Shown here: positions 1-5,359 of the stretch, piece by piece
How positions within the stretch are numbered: position 1 is the first letter of the stretch
Layout: the number at the start of each line of letters is the position of its first letter
From: Cytophagales bacterium
Lineage (GTDB): Bacteria; Bacteroidota; Bacteroidia; Cytophagales; Cyclobacteriaceae
Length of the DNA stretch: 7,425 nucleotides
Reading direction: 5' to 3'
NCBI GenBank assembly: GCA_003504855.1
Contig: DNZD01000113.1
Coordinates: forward strand, 1-7,425
Notes under the pieces: model-generated
What the model saw: only the letters and a program-made list of their open reading frames with translations
The model's database searches: none
Told to the model about the DNA's origin: nothing
Position numbers and translations under genes: made by a program

Positions 1-71
1 CGCCCACCCATACCGGATCAGCGCAGCTAATCCGCCCAACAGTGAAGCTTCAGTTTGCATCATATAAAAAC

Positions 72-100
72 AAAACCCGCCTGTCTCAGGCGAAGGTTTT
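72..100. terminator. Hairpin terminator candidate in repeat copy 1
   Basis: The core is CGCCTG-tct-CAGGCG (78-92), a perfect 6-bp GC-rich stem with a 3-base loop. Outer arms aaaacc (72-77) and ggtttt (95-100) can pair, with two unpaired a's. Read on + it ends in a short T run; read on - it is followed by GGTTTTGTTTTTAT, a better U-tract. It could therefore terminate in both directions. The gene it would serve is probably left of the window. Confidence 0.55.
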
Positions 101-183
101 AAGAAGGTTGAACGCCCACCCATACCGGATCAGCGCAGCTAATCCGCCCAACAGTGAAGCTTCAGTTTGCATCATATAAAAAC

Positions 184-212
184 AAAACCCGCCTGTCTCA
201 GGCGAAGGTTTT
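184..212. terminator. Hairpin terminator candidate in repeat copy 2
   Basis: This is an identical duplicate of the hairpin in copy 1, shifted by 112 bp: CGCCTG-tct-CAGGCG core at 190-204 with aaaacc/ggtttt outer arms. As a second copy in series it would strengthen insulation between the gene to the left and the gene starting at 330. Confidence 0.5.
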
Positions 213-329
213 AGGAAGGTTGAAGCGCCCACCCATACCGATCAGTATCGCCAATCCAGCTTGCTTAACTTGGTAATTGTATAGTAACAAAGTTCATGGA
301 TTCGATTATTTTAGTCTCAAATCCAACCC

Positions 330-920
330 ATGGAACCTTCTGAACCTGCCAGGAAACCGGCATCCAACATCCTTCGCGCATTGACCAGCTCATCTTTTTT
401 GGAGAGGAGTTTTCTGCTGATGCTCGCGGCCATTATTTCCGGTCTTATGATTCCCGAATTGTCCAATCGGATTCAAAGCCAGAACATGAAACGGGAGATT
501 GTGTTGGCCAAGCAGGCAGCCCTGCTGGACGACTTGTCCCACACACTCCTGGCCTATGAGACCCTGATTCTCGATGTGTCATGGTATAAGTCAAACAGTC
601 AGGTATACAATGAAGCGATGCATCAGAGAGCCTTTGATCGGTATGCCGAGCGATTCCCTGACCTGCTGGTTGAACTCCGCACAGGCTTGTTGCGTGCACG
701 GTACCTGGCCTCGGCCGACATGGTGAAACGATTGGAGGAATTTCAAGAGCGCATTTTCTCTGAACAGGATACCCCGCTGAGTGCGCTGTATGTGAACAAG
801 GAATCGACGATTCAGGATTGGTCAGAATTTCATAACAAGAACGTAGCCATGGCCCTGACCGTCAATGATCTCCTGACAGACCTGGCTAAGGACTTGAATA
901 TTACGAAGGAAAACATCTAG
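330..920 (+). CDS. Membrane-anchored protein of unknown function, 196 aa
   Basis: I do not recognise a family. The sequence shows a short polar N-terminus, one hydrophobic segment at about residues 27-44 (FLLMLAAIISGLMIP core), then about 150 residues that look almost wholly helical and charged. This is the layout of a single-pass protein with an extracytoplasmic helical-bundle domain, as in the sensing part of chemoreceptors or histidine kinases. No HAMP, kinase or methyl-accepting domain follows, since the protein stops at residue 196. It may be a stand-alone sensor-like or scaffold protein; that is inference. The first ATG is used, since no closer in-frame ATG would keep the membrane segment. 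It ends 10 bp from the stop of the convergent gene at 931. No strong promoter was found; TATTTTAG at 307-314 is a weak -7 candidate. Confidence 0.75.
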   Translation: MEPSEPARKPASNILRALTSSSFLERSFLLMLAAIISGLMIPELSNRIQSQNMKREIVLAKQAALLDDLSHTLLAYETLILDVSWYKSNSQVYNEAMHQRAFDRYAERFPDLLVELRTGLLRARYLASADMVKRLEEFQERIFSEQDTPLSALYVNKESTIQDWSEFHNKNVAMALTVNDLLTDLAKDLNITKENI

Positions 921-930
921 GCGATTTGGC

Positions 931-1620
931 CTATGCACTCCTCCGAAGCCGGCTTTTATTGGTAGCGAGCATCATCCTGGCTGCCTTGGGTTGTTCAGCG
1001 ACCTGCATTTTAACATTGGACTCCACTACCAGCGATCGCTCCACGAGGTCGAGTACCACCATTTTCAGCACATGGCCTTTTTCAATCTCGACAATGATCT
1101 CTTTGTCAAACCTGGCATCGTAACCCTGAGTGCCGCATACCCGCATGGTACCTTGAGGGATGCGCAGCTTGCCGCTGAACCAAACTGCGGGTACCAGTTT
1201 GTATTTGGCTTTTGGAAACAGCTTGTCGACGGTATATCGGACCGGTTTCGACGAGAAGAAGAGAAATCGCGAATCGTAAAAACCATCTATGTCCGACAGG
1301 TACAATTGGTTGTGTTTAATGATCCAATGCGCCACATACCCGCGCTCACAATCTGGTCGGGAAATAAATGCAGGTCGTTTCTTGGTGTAGGCAGGCCTAT
1401 AAGATTCCAGCGGATTTGAATACAGATCAGTCCAAATACCCTTCAGGTTGATCCGATCAGGACGTTGAGCAGGCATAAACAATGGGGGTTTATACAAACG
1501 TAAGATGGATTGTGGGGTGACCTCGCCGACAGGCCTGTGAAAGGGCTTTAAGCCAGCCGGATGCACCTCGCTGTCGGTGAATGGTAGATGAAGGATGTCA
1601 AAAATGGCCGTTTTGGCCAT
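931..1620 (-). CDS. Hypothetical protein with RGYVAxW / WFSGxLRIPQG motifs, 229 aa
   Basis: The function is unknown. Two stretches stand out: residues 93-108 (RGYVAHW...LYL) and 146-157 (VWFSGKLRIPQG), followed by GYDARFDKEIIVEIEKG. From memory, similar paired motifs occur in a widespread uncharacterised bacterial family of small beta-rich proteins, often in accessory regions; I cannot name a Pfam entry. The N-terminal 90 residues are proline- and arginine-rich and look specific to this protein. The C-terminal 40 residues are basic and less conserved in style. There is no signal peptide or membrane segment, so it is probably cytoplasmic. The ATG at 1620 is 37 nt after the stop of the 98-aa gene on the same strand, consistent with co-transcription. 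Its stop lies 10 bp from that of the convergent gene on +. Confidence 0.72.
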   Translation of the reverse strand: MAKTAIFDILHLPFTDSEVHPAGLKPFHRPVGEVTPQSILRLYKPPLFMPAQRPDRINLKGIWTDLYSNPLESYRPAYTKKRPAFISRPDCERGYVAHWIIKHNQLYLSDIDGFYDSRFLFFSSKPVRYTVDKLFPKAKYKLVPAVWFSGKLRIPQGTMRVCGTQGYDARFDKEIIVEIEKGHVLKMVVLDLVERSLVVESNVKMQVAEQPKAARMMLATNKSRLRRSA

Positions 1621-1657
1621 GGCATTGAGATTCCATCAAATTTTGATCTTATACCAG

Positions 1658-1954
1658 CTATCGCCCCTTCTTCTTTGGAACGGAATTCTTTTCGACGACA
1701 TACATCACCAACTGCTGAAAAGTAGGATGGAGGGCATTGCGGCATAAGATCTCATTGACGACGGGATTGACAAACCGGTTGCCAAACTTGATGAAGGCGT
1801 CCAGTTCGCTGGTGTTGCGCGGCTGCTGCGCCAGAAAGACTTTGAATTTCTTCTGCCATTCCTGTTTCCGGAAGCCAAATCGCGTCTGCAACTCGACAAA
1901 TACCATATCGATGTGCATGAAGTCGAAGTTGTCGGTGAGAAGTTGGGGAATCAC
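1658..1954 (-). CDS. Hypothetical protein, 98 aa
   Basis: I do not recognise a family. The protein is mixed hydrophobic and charged, predicted mostly helical, with aromatic-rich stretches (MVFVELQTRFGFRKQEW at 17-33) and a basic tail ending PKKKGR. There is no membrane segment or signal peptide. The chosen start is GTG at 1954, just 9 bases from the heptamer array; an ATG at 1918 would give 86 aa. The upstream region is entirely repeat, so no promoter could be identified and the N-terminus may have been cut by array expansion. It is followed after 37 nt by the 229-aa gene on the same strand, which suggests a two-gene unit. Confidence 0.6.
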   Translation of the reverse strand: MIPQLLTDNFDFMHIDMVFVELQTRFGFRKQEWQKKFKVFLAQQPRNTSELDAFIKFGNRFVNPVVNEILCRNALHPTFQQLVMYVVEKNSVPKKKGR

Positions 1955-1963
1955 GAGGGAATT

Positions 1964-2068
1964 AGAACTTAGGACTTAGAACTTAGGACTTAGAACTTAG
2001 GACTTAGGGCTTGGGGATTAGGACTTAGGGAATAGGGATTAGGGATTGGGGAATAGGGATTAGGGCTG
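1964..2068. repeat. Heptanucleotide repeat array 1, 15 units
   Basis: The stretch parses without a slip into fifteen consecutive 7-mers (105 bp). The left part alternates AGAACTT and AGGACTT, giving a 14-bp higher-order period (1964-2005). The right part moves to AGGGCTT, GGGGATT, AGGGAAT and AGGGATT. One strand is G-rich, the other C-rich. It lies in the gap between DUF6157 and the 98-aa gene. Comparable short tandemly repeated heptamers (STRR) are known from cyanobacteria; the role is unknown. Confidence 0.9.
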
Positions 2069-2176
2069 TGATCTTGGGGGTAAAAGTATTAGTTAATGGA
2101 ACCAGAGTGGTACCAGTGATGGTCTGATTACCAGATTATTGGTAGCTGGCAGTAACTACTGAATTACATCAAGCAC

Positions 2177-2596
2177 CTACAAGGCGCGACTCGTTCTCAT
2201 GGCCTTCAGGATTGTCAGGCTTTTCTCTTTCGAGAACTTGCGATACTCCGGTGTCTCGGCACCATAGAGTGCAATTTTACCCTCGTGGTTGCTGTGCACA
2301 CCCCAACCATATCTTTTGGTGAGCGGGGAAGCCCTCATGCAAGGTTGACCCTTTGAGAAGAACTTCTCCCATGCCTGCTTGTATTCTCCCTTGCCAAGGT
2401 CATGCTTGCTCGCATATACATGAAATAACACATCATCAGAGGTGTATTTGTATGGATTCTTCGCGATCATATCAAATTGGATATTTGCCACCGTCCGGGC
2501 TTCACCCCGTGAAGGAGGAATTTCCCCAACCGGACAAGGACAATCGTCGGCAATCTGAATGAAGGCGTCTTTGTAATTGGTGGTATGGAGTCGCAT
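2177..2596 (-). CDS. DUF6157 family protein, 139 aa
   Basis: The sequence closely follows the DUF6157 pattern as I know it. HTTNY lies at residues 4-8, GEIPP at 24-28, FDMIAKNPYKYTSDDVLF at 41-58, FFSKGQPCMRASPLTKRYGWG at 79-99, and a terminal KAMRT. The length of about 140 aa is usual and the protein looks complete. The biochemical role of the family is not established. There is no signal peptide or membrane segment, so it should be cytoplasmic. The charged, aromatic-rich conserved blocks and the KGQPC cysteine may mark a functional site, which is inference. Heptamer arrays lie on both sides, the upstream one starting 15 bp from the ATG. No separate promoter is visible, so transcription may come from the unit starting at 3112. 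Confidence 0.93.
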   Translation of the reverse strand: MRLHTTNYKDAFIQIADDCPCPVGEIPPSRGEARTVANIQFDMIAKNPYKYTSDDVLFHVYASKHDLGKGEYKQAWEKFFSKGQPCMRASPLTKRYGWGVHSNHEGKIALYGAETPEYRKFSKEKSLTILKAMRTSRAL

Positions 2597-2610
2597 GGGG
2601 AGGGAAGAAT

Positions 2611-2721
2611 AGGTCTTGGATCTTAGGGAATGGGGAATGGGTCTTGGGGATTAGGGAATGGGGATTAGGGATTAGGGAATGGGGAATGGGGAATAGGGAA
2701 TGGGGGTTAGGATTAGGGATT
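2611..2721. repeat. Heptanucleotide repeat array 2, about 16 units
   Basis: Consecutive 7-mers of consensus RGGGAWT (AGGGAAT, GGGGAAT, AGGGATT, GGGGATT) with a few RGRTCTT variants at the left. One unit, at 2709-2714, is only 6 bp, so the phase slips once. The array fills nearly all of the gap between the DUF6157 start and the stop of the 126-aa gene. Read on -, it gives an artefactual Pro/Asn/Ser-rich frame that should not be annotated as a protein. Confidence 0.9.
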
Positions 2722-2731
2722 AGGCATATTC

Positions 2732-3112
2732 TCACGCACTCATTCTGAACAACGTCAACGCAGGTTCCTGTACGTGGCCACGGATAATGTCATCAATCTC
2801 GGAAAAAAAGACCTCGTTGGTTAATCGCGCCGTGCCTTTCTTTCGCACCTGCTTCACCACCGACTCAAACTTGTCGAGATCTACGTTGGTCCGGGTGACA
2901 CCCAACAGCTTTTCCTTGATGCTGTCCAAGGCATGAACACTGGGGCGCGACTTGAACTTATAATCCACATACGTCGGCAAATCCGACAAAAGTCGATTGA
3001 TTAGGGTGTCGCGATGCTGGTTGAGCACCTCCCGCACCTGGAACAACTGGACACTGGGATCGGTGGCCATAATGCTCTTTCTGCCCACCAGCGAGGATTC
3101 AATGGTCTTCAT
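2732..3112 (-). CDS. Hypothetical helical protein, 126 aa
   Basis: I do not recognise a family. The protein is soluble, charged and predicted to be almost entirely helical, with patterns such as VREVLNQHRDTLINRLLSDLP (26-46) and LDKFESVVKQVRKKG (79-93). There is no signal peptide, membrane segment or cysteine. The ATG at 3112 is preferred because a good Bacteroidota promoter ends about 20 nt upstream. An internal ATG at 3070 (MATDPSVQLF) would give 112 aa and remains possible, as the residues before it look less conserved in style. It is first of four genes on this strand and the only one with a clear promoter, so it may lead their transcription. Confidence 0.68.
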   Translation of the reverse strand: MKTIESSLVGRKSIMATDPSVQLFQVREVLNQHRDTLINRLLSDLPTYVDYKFKSRPSVHALDSIKEKLLGVTRTNVDLDKFESVVKQVRKKGTARLTNEVFFSEIDDIIRGHVQEPALTLFRMSA

Positions 3113-3134
3113 AGGCTGATCTGTTTTGTTAGAA

Positions 3135-3166
3135 CAAACCTAATCTGTACTAAATTAATTAGCAAA
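3135..3166 (-). promoter_or_regulatory. Bacteroidota-type promoter of the 126-aa gene
   Basis: Read on -, TTTG (3166-3163) is followed after 20 nt by TAGGTTTG (3142-3135). This matches the Bacteroidota housekeeping consensus TTTG-N19/20-TAnnTTTG at every defined base. Transcription would start near 3128-3130, giving a leader of under 20 nt to the ATG at 3112. Confidence 0.7.
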
Positions 3167-3170
3167 TAAA

Positions 3171-3187
3171 TACTAATAAAATTAGTA
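3171..3187. promoter_or_regulatory. Inverted repeat upstream of the promoter
   Basis: TACTAAT-AAA-ATTAGTA is a perfect 7-bp inverted repeat. It sits just upstream of the -33 element of the promoter reading left. The position suits an activator or repressor site, but AT-rich DNA yields such repeats by chance. Confidence 0.3.
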
Positions 3188-3205
3188 TAAGGAAAACCTG
3201 ATTAT

Positions 3206-3222
3206 TTGCCGGAAACGGGCAA
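3206..3222 (-). terminator. Weak hairpin after the metallopeptidase gene
   Basis: On - the order is TTGCC-CGTTTCC-GGCAA, about 27 nt past the peptidase stop and followed by AATAATC. The stem is only about 5-6 bp and there is no real U-tract, so it is a weak terminator candidate at best. Confidence 0.3.
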
Positions 3223-3248
3223 TTCGTCACAAATTAATTGCCATTGAC

Positions 3249-4040
3249 TCATTCCTGGAGGCCGCCGATATAGGATTGCCATCCGGCCAGCAATGTGCTT
3301 TCCGTTATTCCCAAGGTGGCGAGGACTGCAGCCTTGTTGGTAAATGGAAGTAGCGAAATCAGTTTTTGCCGGCCGTATTGATGGTCGATATACATGACCA
3401 GGGTTCCGGAGAGGCCATACTTATCGTTGCCTTTCCAAAAATCATCCAACCCCGCAGGCACCTGGTGTTCGGCCACTCTTTTCTTGACGCCTGATATGCG
3501 CGATGGATCACATTGACCAGAAGCATAGGTGGCTAATCCTTCTACCAGCCAATCAATACCTTCTACGGCACTGAAGTCCGGACTCCCGTTGTGTTGTCCG
3601 TGGTAGACGTGCACCAACTCATGTGTGATCAGTTGTTGCGTTTTATCCTTGTCCGCATAGTGATGTTCACACGATAATTTATCCCATTGCCTTGGGGCAA
3701 TCATATCCAGTTTCGCAGCAACTCCACTGGCTACCATCCAGCATTCAGATTTGAACGCTGGCATATTCCAATCCTTTTGCCAGGTGCTGTCAAGGGAATT
3801 CCTGTTGGGGTGGATGTAAATATCAAACTGCCGGCTATAGGTGTGGCCAAAGAATGCCTGAACAAATCTGATTCCGGATTCAATCTGACCCTGATATTCG
3901 GAGAGGTTCTCCTGATCGGCAGCCTGATAGTGAATGGGCTGGCCCTGTGCATTGACTTGTCTCCAACCCTGACCTGATGCTGTATGGCGAGCCGACGAGA
4001 TTACAATGAGGGACAAGACTATCCAGGTGAATGCATTCAT
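3249..4040 (-). CDS. Secreted gluzincin-type zinc metallopeptidase, 263 aa
   Basis: From the ATG at 4040 the protein opens with a signal peptide: MNAFTWIVLSLIVISS is hydrophobic, and cleavage is likely around ARHTASG-QG near residue 24. The zinc site is HELVH at residues 140-144, with a downstream WLVEGLATY in which E167 is the expected third ligand. This HExxH...E arrangement is that of the gluzincins (MA clan, peptidase MA-like family). The catalytic glutamate of HELVH is intact, so it should be active on peptides outside the cytoplasm. The substrate is unknown. A longer frame to a GTG at 4076 would put 12 polar residues before the signal peptide and is less likely. The start is divergent from the DUF2975 gene across 145 bp. 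C100, C124 and C177 may form a disulphide, consistent with export. Confidence 0.88.
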   Translation of the reverse strand: MNAFTWIVLSLIVISSARHTASGQGWRQVNAQGQPIHYQAADQENLSEYQGQIESGIRFVQAFFGHTYSRQFDIYIHPNRNSLDSTWQKDWNMPAFKSECWMVASGVAAKLDMIAPRQWDKLSCEHHYADKDKTQQLITHELVHVYHGQHNGSPDFSAVEGIDWLVEGLATYASGQCDPSRISGVKKRVAEHQVPAGLDDFWKGNDKYGLSGTLVMYIDHQYGRQKLISLLPFTNKAAVLATLGITESTLLAGWQSYIGGLQE

Positions 4041-4104
4041 GCTTGAATTTTTGCCCGTTTTGACGTGCGATCCCACGACTGGGTTGCACCCACCGGGGTA
4101 GAAA

Positions 4105-4132
4105 CAAAAAGACCATATTTATTGAATATCAA
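4105..4132 (-). promoter_or_regulatory. Possible promoter of the metallopeptidase gene
   Basis: On -, TTG (4132-4130), 17 nt, then TCTTTTTG (4112-4105), one mismatch from TAnnTTTG. The spacing is shorter than usual. It overlaps the left arm of the inverted repeat at 4125-4150, so that site could affect both directions. Confidence 0.3.
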
Positions 4133-4152
4133 TAAAATATTATTGATATTTG
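4122..4152 (+). promoter_or_regulatory. Probable promoter of the DUF2975-regulator operon
   Basis: TTG (4122-4124) and GATATTTG (4145-4152) are separated by 20 nt. The second box is one mismatch from TAnnTTTG. Transcription would begin near 4158-4160, leaving a leader of about 27 nt to the ATG at 4186. Confidence 0.5.
4125..4150. promoter_or_regulatory. Probable operator: perfect 11-bp inverted repeat
   Basis: AATATCAATAA (4125-4135), AATA, TTATTGATATT (4140-4150) is a perfect 11-bp inverted repeat. It fills the whole spacer of the proposed promoter and overlaps its -7 box. That is the layout of a repressor site. The Cro/CI-type regulator at 4756 is the natural candidate for binding, giving autoregulation; this is inference. 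A second repeat, TTGAT-N8-ATCAA (4150-4167), reuses the same half-site. Confidence 0.55.
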
Positions 4153-4185
4153 ATCGTTAATTATCAAAAAACAATATATCTGCGT

Positions 4186-4752
4186 ATGGAAAGCAAGGCA
4201 AAAACCCACCAAATCCTTAAAATAATGCACATTTTGACCTGGATCGCGGTCATTGGACTGATTGCCCAGGCAGGTGCTATTCTCATCTCCTTCACGGTTA
4301 GTTGCTTCAACCCAGAGGCGGCCCGAAATCTTTACACCGGCATGGACCTGGAGGCAACACGAAGTCTTAATGGCGTACTCGATATGTACAATCTTCGGCA
4401 GTATAGTTTCAGACACTATGCGATGACCGTGTCCTTTCTGTTGTCGGTATCTCTCTTTAAGGTATATGTACTTTTCCTGGTAACTAAGACCTTGTCAAAG
4501 GTTAACCTGGCCAGTCCGTTTAACTATGAGGTGGCTCACCTCATACAGACCATCAGCTATTTTCTGTTCAGTACCTGGCTGATTGCCGTCATTGGAAACG
4601 GGTATACCAGTTGGTTGGTGAAGAGGACCGAATTCAGGCTGGATCAGCTTCCTACATCCGAGTTTCTGTTTATGGCTGGTCTGGTGTTCATTATTTCCCA
4701 GATATTCAAGCGTGGAGTTGAGATGCAAACTGAAAGCGAACTAACCGTTTAA
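4186..4752 (+). CDS. DUF2975 family membrane protein, 188 aa
   Basis: The protein is a multi-pass inner-membrane protein of the DUF2975 type (Bacillus subtilis YoaS is a family member as I recall). Four hydrophobic segments are visible: about 16-37, 79-99, 119-138 and 159-175. The loop LSKVNLASPFNYEVAHLI at 103-120 and the tail IFKRGVEMQTESELTV at 173-188 are characteristic of the family. An extracytoplasmic loop of about 40 residues lies between segments one and two. The function is unknown. The start is the ATG at 4186; a frame opening at a TTG at 4150 would run through the promoter and operator. The regulator gene starts 3 nt after its stop, the standard DUF2975-HTH pair, so the two are surely co-transcribed. 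Confidence 0.9.
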   Translation: MESKAKTHQILKIMHILTWIAVIGLIAQAGAILISFTVSCFNPEAARNLYTGMDLEATRSLNGVLDMYNLRQYSFRHYAMTVSFLLSVSLFKVYVLFLVTKTLSKVNLASPFNYEVAHLIQTISYFLFSTWLIAVIGNGYTSWLVKRTEFRLDQLPTSEFLFMAGLVFIISQIFKRGVEMQTESELTV

Positions 4753-4755
4753 GCC

Positions 4756-4974
4756 ATGGCCATTGTTGTAAACCTTGATGTTATGATGGCCCGGCGGAAA
4801 ATGTCGTTGAACGAATTGTCCGCCAAGGTAGATATTACCCTGGCCAACTTATCGATCCTGAAAACCGGAAAGGCAAAAGCCATTCGCTTCAGTACACTGG
4901 AAGCTATTTGCAAAGCCCTTGATTGTCAGCCTGGAGATCTGCTGGAGTACTCGGATACGGGGACGGGAGCTTAA
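4756..4974 (+). CDS. Cro/CI-type HTH regulator, YozG-like, 72 aa
   Basis: This is a minimal DNA-binding protein made almost only of a Cro/CI (XRE-type) helix-turn-helix domain. MSLNELSAKVDITLANLSILKTGK spans residues 16-39, with the second and third helices at about 18-36, and FSTLEAICKALDCQPGDLLEY closes the fold at 45-65. It matches the small regulators that accompany DUF2975 genes (yozG type). There is no ligand-binding domain, so control may act through the membrane partner or through autorepression at the operator upstream of 4186. The ATG follows the DUF2975 stop by 3 nt. Its TAA at 4972-4974 overlaps the stop of the convergent VOC gene. The last seven residues (SDTGTGA) are outside the domain. 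Confidence 0.93.
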   Translation: MAIVVNLDVMMARRKMSLNELSAKVDITLANLSILKTGKAKAIRFSTLEAICKALDCQPGDLLEYSDTGTGA

Positions 4975-5324
4975 CCGATGGATTCACCAAAGGTCAACAG
5001 GTTCATATCCGGATCGCGGAGGGCAAATTCCTTTTGTCTCCAGGGTTGAATTTTGAGATGGCCGAGTTCGGGGATATCCAGTTTGCGGGACAAGGCGTGC
5101 TGGTACAATTCCCCGGCATTGGTGACCCGGATGTAGCACATGCCATAGTTCTCCGTGGGCACCAGTTTTGGATGACTGAAGAAATGGATTTCCACATCAT
5201 CCTTTTTTACCATTAGATAATCCGGAAAATCGCCCAGGGATTCAAAACCAAGTTGGTTGACATAGAATTCCTGCGTAATGGACTTGTTCCGCATGGGCAG
5301 GGTGGGGTGAACGGCAGACAACAT
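4971..5324 (-). CDS. VOC superfamily protein, bleomycin-resistance-like, 117 aa
   Basis: The length and order fit a single two-module VOC (glyoxalase/bleomycin resistance) fold. The opening VHPTLPMRNKSITQEFYVNQLGF (5-27) is the first beta strand and helix of module one, DDVEIHFF is at 42-49, and module two ends RDPDMNLLTFGE at 103-114. The MRDK-F-Y-LGF pattern resembles the bleomycin-binding type, which sequesters drug as a dimer without catalysis. H6 and E114 lie where metal ligands occur in catalytic members, so an enzyme role is not ruled out. Actual resistance is unproven. It is 35 nt after the DUF3784 gene on the same strand, so probably co-transcribed, and converges with the regulator gene with a 4-bp stop-codon overlap. 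Confidence 0.88.
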   Translation of the reverse strand: MLSAVHPTLPMRNKSITQEFYVNQLGFESLGDFPDYLMVKKDDVEIHFFSHPKLVPTENYGMCYIRVTNAGELYQHALSRKLDIPELGHLKIQPWRQKEFALRDPDMNLLTFGESIG

Positions 5325-5359
5325 CGGCTATGGTTAATAGGGTTTTATGTACGCTTGAC

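Larger units (their letters stand above)
1..240. repeat. Tandem direct repeat, 112-bp unit, two full copies plus the start of a third
   Basis: Copy one is 1-112 and copy two 113-225; a third begins at 226 and loses identity after about 15-20 bases. The two full copies differ by one substitution near the end (ttaag versus ttagg) and by an extra g at 225. Each copy has a 10-bp palindrome TGAAGCTTCA (43-52, 155-164) and a GC-rich hairpin. Such near-identity suggests a recent duplication. The window starts exactly at a unit boundary, so more copies may lie to the left. No protein gene is convincing within it, and the rest of the gap to 329 shows nothing clear. Confidence 0.95.

Noticed and set aside
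991..1419. 142-aa frame on + opposite the 229-aa gene
   Set aside because: It is the antisense shadow of the motif-bearing - strand frame, whose motifs and longer length make it the better candidate.
1658..1954. 98-aa and 229-aa genes as one frameshifted gene
   Set aside because: There is a proper stop after a typical basic tail, 37 nt of spacer and a normal ATG; no sign that the two parts belong to one domain.
1964..2068. CRISPR array or telomere-like repeat
   Set aside because: The repeats are adjacent with no unique spacers and no cas genes; the TTAGGG-like words come from a degenerate 7-bp, not 6-bp, period and sit internally between genes.
2100..2160. ACCAG/TGGT-rich stretch with TGGTACCA palindrome as terminator of DUF6157
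   Set aside because: Several short complementary words but no single stable stem and no U-tract on the needed strand.
2502..2735. 77-aa frame on - rich in Pro-Asn-His-Ser-Leu
   Set aside because: It is the heptamer array read as protein (7-bp repeat gives a 7-residue period) and runs into the DUF6157 gene in another frame.
4041..4076. GTG start giving a 275-aa metallopeptidase
   Set aside because: It places polar residues before an otherwise typical signal peptide beginning at the ATG at 4040.
4150..4185. TTG start giving a 200-aa DUF2975 protein
   Set aside because: The extra residues are encoded by the operator and leader region; the ATG at 4186 fits the family start and the promoter position.
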